Below are positions 1-5,474 of a stretch of 28,349 nucleotides of DNA, one piece after another. Below the pieces are notes generated by a model. That model was not told the DNA's origin, ran no database searches, and was given only the letters and a program-made list of their open reading frames with translations. Position 1 is the first letter of the stretch. Every line of letters starts with the position of its first letter. The stretch is from the NCBI GenBank assembly GCA_900541985.1, contig UQLX01000032.1:1-28349 (forward strand), read 5' to 3'. Made by a program: the position numbers and the translations under genes. This DNA is from an uncultured Blautia sp. Lineage in GTDB: Bacteria; Bacillota; Clostridia; Lachnospirales; Lachnospiraceae.

Positions 1-1
1 G

Positions 2-526
2 CATCTACTGAAATGCTCGGATGGGCGTACCAGCGGTGATCATGTCTGTCGAAGCCTGGTGGTCAGACGTGAGCCAATGGAAAAGCATATCCTGGAACTT
101 GTTCATCAGTTTGCATCTTCCATGCTGGAAAACCGGAAGATTGTTAAATCAAAGAACCAGAGCAAAGGTATGGAGACGAATGTTGCAGAATTGTTGAAAC
201 AGAACCGCCAGTTGTCTTCTGAAAAAATGAGACTTTATGATGGGTACAAAGATGGTTGTATTGATCGGGAACTGTACAAGCAGAAAGCAGAAAAGATAGG
301 CAGACAGTTGGAAGAAATCAGACGAAAGATAGCAGAGTCTGAACGTGATGCAAAGATGCTTAAGCAGGACAATACTGCGAAGGAAATGAAACTGGAAGAA
401 TTTCTGAACATGGAGAAATTCGATACAGAGAAGTTACGGGAGATCATCAAGGTTATCCGGGTGCATAGCCAGGAGGAAATCGAAATTGAATGGAATTTTG
501 ATGATGTATTTTTAGGGCAGAGATAA
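2..526 (+). CDS. Large serine recombinase, C-terminal part (5' end outside window)
   Basis: The frame is open from the window edge, so this is a 5'-truncated view. The visible 174 residues begin in what looks like the end of a zinc-ribbon segment (KCSDGRTSGDHVC). A long charged coiled coil follows (roughly residues 55-135, rich in K, E, R and Q), then a terminal strand region ending IEIEWNFDDVF. That order is the usual C-terminus of large serine recombinases of Firmicute conjugative or mobilisable elements, which cut and rejoin DNA at att sites. The catalytic resolvase domain is not in the window, so activity cannot be judged. A decayed tyrosine recombinase follows 56 bp downstream, which suggests this is the edge of nested mobile elements. 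An internal GTG at 59 could be mistaken for a start, but it has no ribosome site and lies within the domain. Confidence 0.75.
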   Translation, partial: HLLKCSDGRTSGDHVCRSLVVRREPMEKHILELVHQFASSMLENRKIVKSKNQSKGMETNVAELLKQNRQLSSEKMRLYDGYKDGCIDRELYKQKAEKIGRQLEEIRRKIAESERDAKMLKQDNTAKEMKLEEFLNMEKFDTEKLREIIKVIRVHSQEEIEIEWNFDDVFLGQR

Positions 527-582
527 AATGTTCTGGACAAGAGCGATTTTGTGGAAGATAATAAAAGTGCTGGGGTACCTGA

Positions 583-891
583 TTGGAATGGTCAGGTACT
601 ATCCGGCAAGAAAAAAGAAATATTTTTTTTGTCCCATACTTGACACGTCCACACATCTGCAGGCATACCTACTGCAGTAATCAGGCAAAGGCAGGTATGA
701 ATCCGAAGACGCTGCAGTACCTGATGGGACATTCGGATATCGGTGTGACGATGAACACTTACACTCATCTGGGACTGGATGATGCGAAGAACGAGATGAT
801 TCGTATGGAGGAACTGGAGCAGGCGAGAAAAGAAGTGGACAAGACGGAAGGCAAGAAGCCGATGAGGCAGAATATGTTTAAAGTAGTATAG
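583..891 (+). pseudogene. Tyrosine recombinase (Tn916-type integrase) C-terminal remnant
   Basis: From about residue 23 the frame reads like the end of Tn916/Tn1549-type integrases. It has HICRHTYCSN (H-x-x-R at residues 24-27), LMGHSDIGVT (His50) and NTYTHLG (nucleophile Tyr60). These are the last part of the catalytic domain of a roughly 400-residue enzyme. The arm-binding domain, core-binding domain and first catalytic Arg are missing. The first 20 or so residues do not resemble an integrase and are read from unrelated DNA, so the gene is truncated and surely inactive. The homology spans about 630-891. A strong terminator lies 12 bp downstream, as at the end of intact integrase genes. The fragment marks a degraded integrative element beside the defence genes. 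Confidence 0.8.
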
Positions 892-902
892 AGACAGCAG
901 AT

Positions 903-933
903 ACGCTCAGGGGAGACCTTGGGCGTTATTTTT
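903..933 (+). terminator. Rho-independent terminator after integrase remnant
   Basis: A 10-bp stem (903-912 with 917-926, including G-U pairs) closes a GAGA loop. It is followed by TATTTTT. Confidence 0.75.
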
Positions 934-944
934 GTGCTTTGGAA

Positions 945-973
945 TTGTGGAGGAACAAGAAAGATAGTATAAT
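945..973 (+). promoter_or_regulatory. Sigma-A-type promoter of the AbiH operon
   Basis: TTGTGG at 945-950 and a perfect TATAAT at 968-973 are separated by 17 bp, about 70 bp upstream of the first defence gene. This supports independent transcription of the two-gene unit. Confidence 0.6.
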
Positions 974-1042
974 TGAGGCAGATTAGAAGTTAGTTATTTT
1001 TGATGGTAATGATTCGTTTTTAAGCAAACAGGAGGGATGATT

Positions 1043-2002
1043 TTGTTACAGACTCTTTACATATTTGGCAATGGCTTTGATATAGCCCATGGAATTAAAA
1101 CGCCATATGCTGCTTTTAGAGAATTTTTAAAAGAGAACCATGAGTCATTTTTGACTACTTTTGAAAGTATGTATTATATTCAACCATTAGATGATACAGA
1201 GCCTTGGTATACGAAAGAGGCTCAAGAAAGATGGGACAAGAGAGTTATAGATGATTTGTGGTGGAGTTTCGAAGAGCGAATTGGGCATCCGGATGTGGAA
1301 GGAATGTATGATTCTGCATATTCAATGATAGATACAATGCCGGCAGAAGGTATTATTGATACTATGGATGAATATTGGAGAGAACAGTATGGATTTGTTG
1401 ATAAACTTCAGATGTATGTTCTAGAATGGCTACAAACTATTGATACATCCAAGGTTACTTGCAAAAAAGATAATCTCATTAATAATAAAAACGACTTGTT
1501 TATGAGTTTTAATTATACGGATACTCTTGAAAGTGCTTATGGTATTAGTTATGTATTCCACCCACATGGTGGAGTTCCGTCATGTTGTAATATAGCGCCT
1601 ATTATGGGACATGGAAATAAGTATATTATTGATTCATATCGTAGGAAAGCAAAAGAGGCGCAGGAAGAATATGTTGAATGGTACGAAAGTATCTGTAATG
1701 CAACGGCCGATTTTTGTGAGTCAATGTATAAAGATACTGATGCAATAATAAGTGAGAACGATGACTTTTTTTCTGCCTTGTGGAATGTAAATCAGGTTGT
1801 GTGCTTGGGGTTGTCTTTTGGAGATGTTGATGTTCCTTACCTTGATAGAATTCAGCATGAAGTTCGTCCAGAAATAAAATGGATGGTTTACTATCATAGT
1901 GAAGATGACCTTAAGCGCTTGAAAAGTGTTTTCGGAATTACAGGTATTTCAAGAAAGTTTGAAGTATATTTCCTAAAAAGTGATAACTTTTGGGATAGGT
2001 GA
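1043..2002 (+). CDS. AbiH-family abortive infection protein
   Basis: A 319-residue protein with an N-terminal LYIFGNGFDIAHGIKTPY, the GNGFD-x-AHG signature of the AbiH family (named for lactococcal phage abortive infection). A central FMSFNYTDTLE, a downstream HPHGG, and a late LGLSFGDVDVPYL (residues about 248-260) complete the usual motif series. The family is linked to phage defence; its biochemical activity is not established to my knowledge. The start is placed at TTG 1043, because AGGAGG at 1030-1035 leaves 7 nt to it. The ATG at 1037 would be only 1 nt from that site. The gene is clearly AT-richer than the housekeeping genes to the right, consistent with transfer. It is followed within 16 bp by a second gene, implying a two-gene defence operon. 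Confidence 0.85.
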   Translation: MLQTLYIFGNGFDIAHGIKTPYAAFREFLKENHESFLTTFESMYYIQPLDDTEPWYTKEAQERWDKRVIDDLWWSFEERIGHPDVEGMYDSAYSMIDTMPAEGIIDTMDEYWREQYGFVDKLQMYVLEWLQTIDTSKVTCKKDNLINNKNDLFMSFNYTDTLESAYGISYVFHPHGGVPSCCNIAPIMGHGNKYIIDSYRRKAKEAQEEYVEWYESICNATADFCESMYKDTDAIISENDDFFSALWNVNQVVCLGLSFGDVDVPYLDRIQHEVRPEIKWMVYYHSEDDLKRLKSVFGITGISRKFEVYFLKSDNFWDR

Positions 2003-2017
2003 AAGTAGGTGATTTCT

Positions 2018-3175
2018 TTGAAATTAATAGATGAAATAGAAACGCTAATAGCTATGCATCAGGAAGGTCCTTACTGGGATTTCAAGAGAGAATGGTATGG
2101 TGACAATAAGGACGGTGATATGCTTATTGATATCATTTGTATGGCCAATAACTTGGTGGATAGAGATGCTTATATCATTATTGGTGTCGATGAAGAAAGA
2201 GATTATACCATTCAAGATATTACACAGGACACTAATCGTAGGAATACGCAGATGCTCACAGATTTCATTAGAGGCAAGAAATTTGCGGGTGATTTTCGAC
2301 CAGTTGTGACTGTAGAGCAGGTGCAATTGGCTAATGGGCTAGTAGATGTTATTGTGATTCATAATAACACAAATACTCCTTATTTTTTAAAAGAGAAGTA
2401 TAAGGGAATATTTGCTAATAATATCTATGTAAGACTTCAGGACAGTAATACGCCGTCTGATAAATCAGCAGATTTTCATCATGTTGAATATCTTTGGAAG
2501 AAGAGATTTGGAATGCTGCTTTCACCAATTGAAAAAGTGAAATTATATCTGAAGCATCCTGAACACTGGGAAAATAGTCCGTCAAGCGAAGATAAGAAAT
2601 ACTATAAGTATGCTCCAGAATTTACGATTGACCATACCTATGAGCCCGAAGATGGAAGGGATGGTTATGAATATTATCTGTTTGCACAAACTGATCCAAG
2701 ACCCCATTGGAGTGAAATAAAAATTTGCTATTATCAGACTGTCCTTGCAGAACTCGGTGGTGTGATTCTTGATGGTGGTAGGTATTTTACAGCAACGCCG
2801 GATAGGGATGGTATATCACTTACAGAGTATCATCACTGGGATGTACCGTATCGTTATATGATAAAAGGAAAATTAAATCACTTGGTTCATGAATTCTATT
2901 ATGTAGATGATGGTGACGAAGCACGGCATGCCCATAATGAATATGAAAATTGTATCTTGATTTTTGAGAATGACACAGAACATCAGCATTTCAGAAACTA
3001 TGTTAGAAAAAATTGGGATAGAAAAGAAGAGTTTGCAAAAGATATCTGGATTCCTTATATGGAGCAGTTACCAGGATATAATATGGATGCATTTCGTGAA
3101 GAATATAGAAATATGCAGATTCTTAGAAAAATGTTGAATGAGTTTAGAAAAACAATACAAGAAAATGAGCATTAA
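2018..3175 (+). CDS. AlbA_2/Schlafen-type domain protein, putative defence partner
   Basis: A 385-residue protein. Residues about 10-160 (EGPYWDFKREW, IDIICMANNLVDRDAYIIIGVDEE, an NRRNTQMLTDFI helix, then NNIYVRLQDSNTPSD) follow the pattern of the AlbA_2 (Schlafen AlbA_2, formerly AAA_4) domain. That domain is found in predicted DNA- or RNA-binding regulators and in several defence proteins. The C-terminal 220 residues, rich in Tyr, Trp and His, match no family I recognise. The start is probably TTG 2018, preceded by AGGTGAT at 2007-2013. A GTG at 2009 would add three residues but lies inside that ribosome site. The gene shares the AT-rich composition of the AbiH gene and lies 15 bp after it, so the two are probably co-transcribed. 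A role with AbiH is inference from linkage. I see no catalytic motif that would name an enzyme activity. Confidence 0.7.
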   Translation: MKLIDEIETLIAMHQEGPYWDFKREWYGDNKDGDMLIDIICMANNLVDRDAYIIIGVDEERDYTIQDITQDTNRRNTQMLTDFIRGKKFAGDFRPVVTVEQVQLANGLVDVIVIHNNTNTPYFLKEKYKGIFANNIYVRLQDSNTPSDKSADFHHVEYLWKKRFGMLLSPIEKVKLYLKHPEHWENSPSSEDKKYYKYAPEFTIDHTYEPEDGRDGYEYYLFAQTDPRPHWSEIKICYYQTVLAELGGVILDGGRYFTATPDRDGISLTEYHHWDVPYRYMIKGKLNHLVHEFYYVDDGDEARHAHNEYENCILIFENDTEHQHFRNYVRKNWDRKEEFAKDIWIPYMEQLPGYNMDAFREEYRNMQILRKMLNEFRKTIQENEH

Positions 3176-3362
3176 TGTGCTATGGTAATCAGAACCTCAG
3201 ATATGCACCCCCCCTTCCATTTTCTATCGTTAAAAGGTTCGAAAACCTCGGTAGTCTGCACCCCCTAAACCGACTACCAATTGACTACTATAGACTACTA
3301 CACTTGGTCTCGAACTGCCGTATTTTGCCACTTTGGCTACAGTTTCCGGAAAGCTGTAACTC
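3176..3362. other. Non-coding stretch with phased GACTAC repeats
   Basis: This gap before the phosphatase promoter contains GACTAC at 3272, 3283 and 3293 (spacing 11 and 10 bp). An inverted copy GTAGTC at 3251 forms a 7-bp inverted repeat with the first (3250-3256 with 3272-3278). A second imperfect palindrome, ACAG-TTTCCGGAAA-G-CTGT, lies at 3339-3357. A 63-codon frame here looks non-coding. Protein-binding sites or an element end are possible. Confidence 0.45.
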
Positions 3363-3391
3363 TTGAAGAAATCCAAAAAAGTGCGTAAAAT
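3363..3391 (+). promoter_or_regulatory. Sigma-A-type promoter of the phosphatase gene
   Basis: TTGAAG at 3363-3368 and TAAAAT at 3386-3391 are 17 bp apart, 35 bp upstream of the start codon. A strong AGGAGG ribosome site follows at 3412-3417. Confidence 0.6.
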
Positions 3392-3426
3392 AGGGCAAAA
3401 CGAGGCATTTCAGGAGGAAAAATATA

Positions 3427-3894
3427 ATGATTAAAGTACTTTTCATCTGCCACGGCAATATCTGCCGCAGCACAATGTCCCAATTTGTTTTTCAGGACAT
3501 GATCAATAAGCAGGGGCTTACTGACCAGTTCTATATTAATTCAGCAGCTACCAGCCGGGAGGAAATCGGCAACGGACCGCATTATGGAACCGTGGCAAAA
3601 TGTCGGGAAATGGGAATTCCGGTACTTCCCCATAAAGCAGTGCAAATGACTGAAAAAGATTATCGGGAGTATGATTATCTGATTGGTATGGATACCTGGA
3701 ACATCCGGAATATGAAACGGATCGCAGGTGGCGATCCGGATGGAAAAATACATAAGCTTTTGGAATTTCATAATTCATCAAGGGATATTGCAGATCCCTG
3801 GTATACAGGAAATTTTGATGAAACTTATGCTGATGTAGAGGAAGGGTGCATTGCTTTTCTGGAATATCTGAAACAAAAGGGTGATGTCAGATAA
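3427..3894 (+). CDS. Low-molecular-weight protein-tyrosine phosphatase
   Basis: A 155-residue cytosolic enzyme that removes phosphate from phosphotyrosine. The phosphate loop CHGNICRS sits at residues 8-15, giving the C-X5-R active site with Cys8 and Arg14. The general-acid Asp is in IADPWYTGNF (Asp123). Length and motif spacing are typical of the family, with no sign of damage. ATG 3427 is preceded by AGGAGG with a 9-nt gap. The gene has its own promoter and a strong terminator, so it is probably monocistronic. In this group such enzymes are often linked to surface-polysaccharide tyrosine kinases, but no kinase lies nearby, so the substrate is unknown. Confidence 0.93.
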   Translation: MIKVLFICHGNICRSTMSQFVFQDMINKQGLTDQFYINSAATSREEIGNGPHYGTVAKCREMGIPVLPHKAVQMTEKDYREYDYLIGMDTWNIRNMKRIAGGDPDGKIHKLLEFHNSSRDIADPWYTGNFDETYADVEEGCIAFLEYLKQKGDVR

Positions 3895-3969
3895 ACGGAG
3901 AATACTACAACCTTGGAACATAGTATGACTGAAAACCCGATAATAAAACAATAAATACAAATTACGCAG

Positions 3970-4020
3970 CCGCCGGAGAAAGAATTTGTCGATGAAAAAT
4001 TCTTTACATCTGGCGGTTTT
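3970..4020 (+). terminator. Strong terminator after the phosphatase gene
   Basis: CCGCC at 3970-3974 pairs with GGCGG at 4012-4016. An inner AAGAATTT/AAATTCTT stem closes around GTCGATG-type loop bases, and TTTT follows at 4017-4020. The downstream promoter's -35 box lies in the 3' arm. Confidence 0.8.
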
Positions 4021-4031
4021 GCTTCTATACT
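4003..4031 (+). promoter_or_regulatory. Promoter of the DUF5688-like gene, embedded in the terminator
   Basis: TTTACA at 4003-4008 and TATACT at 4026-4031 are separated by 17 bp. Transcription would start near 4038 and give a leader of about 125 nt. Confidence 0.6.
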
Positions 4032-4037
4032 GACAGT

Positions 4038-4162
4038 AGAGCAGCTCTGAGGGAATTCTTATCCCTTTTGGATTCTAAGCCGCAAGGACATTGTCTGAAT
4101 GTGGCATCTGGTTAATGTCATGGGCATATCGCCCACATTCTCAGGAAAGACGAGGATTGTAA
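4038..4162 (+). promoter_or_regulatory. Structured 5' leader of unknown type
   Basis: The predicted leader has several complementary segments. AGGGA/TCCCT (4050-4066) is followed by TTTT. GAATGTGG (4097-4104) pairs with CCACATTC (4133-4140) and encloses a GGGC-ATATC-GCCC hairpin. GACATT and AATGTC offer a competing pairing. I recognise no named riboswitch class. Confidence 0.35.
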
Positions 4163-5113
4163 ATGAAAAATAAATATGAATGTTTTGTGGAAAGCTTCAG
4201 GCAGAAACTGGTTGAAGCAACGGGTTATGAGGAAAGCCGGATTTATTATAAGAAAAAAGAGGATTATCCTCCTACTGCCGGCGATCGTATTTTTGTGAAG
4301 CAGTATGAGGAAAGCGGTGTGTCGGAGGTGTGTGCCCTGTATGTGGAGGATCTGTATGAGGAATACAGTCAGGGAATGACTCTGGATGTGATTGTGGAAG
4401 ACGTACAGAAGCGGCTGGACAGTCTTACCAGAACGGATATTATAGAGAAGGCCAAAATACTGAATGATTACAATAAGATCAAGAAATACCTGTTTGTTCG
4501 TCTGCTAAACAAAACCAAATATGAAAAGGAATTGAATGATTCTGTTTATCGTGTGATCGGGGATATTGCCCTGGTACTTTATGTGCATATGGGAGAAGTG
4601 GAAGGGTATACCAGCAGCATGAAAGTGAAAAGTCATATGTTGGAAAGCTGGGACAGATCTCAAGAGGAAGTGTTCGATGCAGCTCTTCTGAATACTTACT
4701 TTATTTCTCCTCCCAGAATCTACTGCTGGGAAAAGATGATTTTTAATTCCAGCTATGAGGGTGAAAACTTCATGAATCTTCTGTCAGATTATCCGATCCG
4801 TAAAAATGCAGTGGGAAATTGTCTCAGCACGGTACGGCGTACCAATGGAGCTGTGGCAGTTTTTCTTCCGGGTGTAGCAAAAAGGCTGGCAGATCTGATG
4901 AATGGGAATCTGTATCTGGTCTTTACCAGTGTTCATGAGGTAATGATACATAATGAAAAAACTGCGAATCCGGAGGATTTACTCCATGTTCTGGCAGATA
5001 CTGTGCGGGAAACGACTCCCGAAGCGGATGTACTGACATTGCATATTTATCATTATAACAGGGCAACAGGGATTTTCAGTCTTTGTGAAGAAGCGGAAAG
5101 TCAGGGGGAATAA
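4163..5113 (+). CDS. DUF5688-like protein
   Basis: A 316-residue soluble protein without a signal peptide or membrane segment. It resembles the DUF5688 proteins common in gut Lachnospiraceae. The first 100 residues include YYKKKEDYPPTAGDRIFVK and repeated acidic stretches. The centre is helical, and the C-terminal half (NAVGNCLSTVRRTNGAVAVFLPGVAK, then LYLVFTSVHEVMIHNE) looks like a compact alpha/beta domain. The function of this family is unknown to me. The start ATG 4163 has GAGGA at 4152-4156. The gene follows a possible regulatory leader and ends 57 bp before the split amidase. It could be co-transcribed with that locus, although the amidase also seems to have its own promoter. Confidence 0.6.
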   Translation: MKNKYECFVESFRQKLVEATGYEESRIYYKKKEDYPPTAGDRIFVKQYEESGVSEVCALYVEDLYEEYSQGMTLDVIVEDVQKRLDSLTRTDIIEKAKILNDYNKIKKYLFVRLLNKTKYEKELNDSVYRVIGDIALVLYVHMGEVEGYTSSMKVKSHMLESWDRSQEEVFDAALLNTYFISPPRIYCWEKMIFNSSYEGENFMNLLSDYPIRKNAVGNCLSTVRRTNGAVAVFLPGVAKRLADLMNGNLYLVFTSVHEVMIHNEKTANPEDLLHVLADTVRETTPEADVLTLHIYHYNRATGIFSLCEEAESQGE

Positions 5114-5138
5114 CACGGATAAAAAAACTGCATATACT
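5110..5138 (+). promoter_or_regulatory. Sporulation sigma-E/K-like promoter upstream of the split amidase
   Basis: ATA at 5110-5112, an 18-bp spacer and CATATACT at 5131-5138 match the Bacillus sigma-E consensus ATA-(16-18)-CATAYAMT at every defined base. Read as sigma-K (AC-16/17-CATANNNTA), AC at 5113-5114 with a 16-bp spacer matches except for the last A. The ribosome site AGGGGG (5157-5162) lies at a sensible distance downstream. Confidence 0.5.
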
Positions 5139-5170
5139 GGTCATAAAAGGAAAAACAGGGGGAATGACCT

Positions 5171-5254
5171 TTGGCATATAAAATTATGCTTGATGCAGGA
5201 CATGGAGGAAGTATTCTGCGGAAAAATCACATAGTGGACAGGTATGCTTCATAA
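5171..5254 (+). CDS. 5' fragment of split N-acetylmuramoyl-L-alanine amidase
   Basis: TTG 5171, 8 nt after AGGGGG (5157-5162), opens a frame reading MAYKIMLDAGHGG. This is the standard beginning of Amidase_3 enzymes, up to and including the first zinc-ligand His (residue 11). After codon 13 (ending at 5209) the frame enters the inserted element and stops at 5254 after 14 foreign codons. The product would be an inactive 27-residue peptide. An in-frame TGA at 5165 rules out an earlier start. The remaining 95% of the enzyme lies beyond the element, from 7098. Joining 5171-5209 to 7098-7823 gives an unbroken 254-residue protein. Confidence 0.8.
   Translation: MAYKIMLDAGHGGSILRKNHIVDRYAS
5200..5209 (+). 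repeat. Left attachment core (attL)
   Basis: ACATGGAGGA, an exact copy of 7088-7097, overlaps the codons for His-Gly-Gly of the amidase zinc motif. Just inside, TATTCTGCG at 5212-5220 is the reverse complement of CGCAGAATA at 7071-7079, just inside the right end. Confidence 0.75.
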
Positions 5255-5474
5255 TTTGTGTAGAGGACCAAAATGGAGTATTTCTGCATTGAAAAAGAAA
5301 GAAGCAGCTGATTGGACAGTGAACAGAATTTTTTTGAATAAAACTTCTGTGGAGGAGATTCTGATTCGTATGATAAAACAGTACGAAAAAACAGAAGAAT
5401 TTTATGGTACAGGCTCTGACGGGGACTCCGGGAAAATACTGGGAGAGAATGGAACCCGGAGGGAAAGTCAATGA
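5244..5474 (+). CDS. Small ORF coupled to the recombinase; TnpW-like or excision-factor candidate
   Basis: A frame of up to 76 codons ends in an ATGA overlap with the recombinase start, suggesting translational coupling. The middle part (WTVNRIFLNKTSVEEILIRM) loosely resembles the short TnpW-type proteins that accompany serine recombinases in clostridial transposons; this is a weak, by-eye match. The ATG at 5244 has no well-spaced ribosome site. AGAGGA precedes an ATG at 5274 in another frame, which reads MEYFCIEKERSS and stops. The gene may therefore be frameshifted, or may use a different start. If real, a recombination directionality factor would be the obvious role, by position only. Confidence 0.35.
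   Translation: MLHNLCRGPKWSISALKKKEAADWTVNRIFLNKTSVEEILIRMIKQYEKTEEFYGTGSDGDSGKILGENGTRRESQ

Noticed and set aside
3175..3366. 63-codon ORF after the defence operon
   Set aside because: No ribosome site, composition unlike a protein, and the DNA is better explained by repeats and palindromes.
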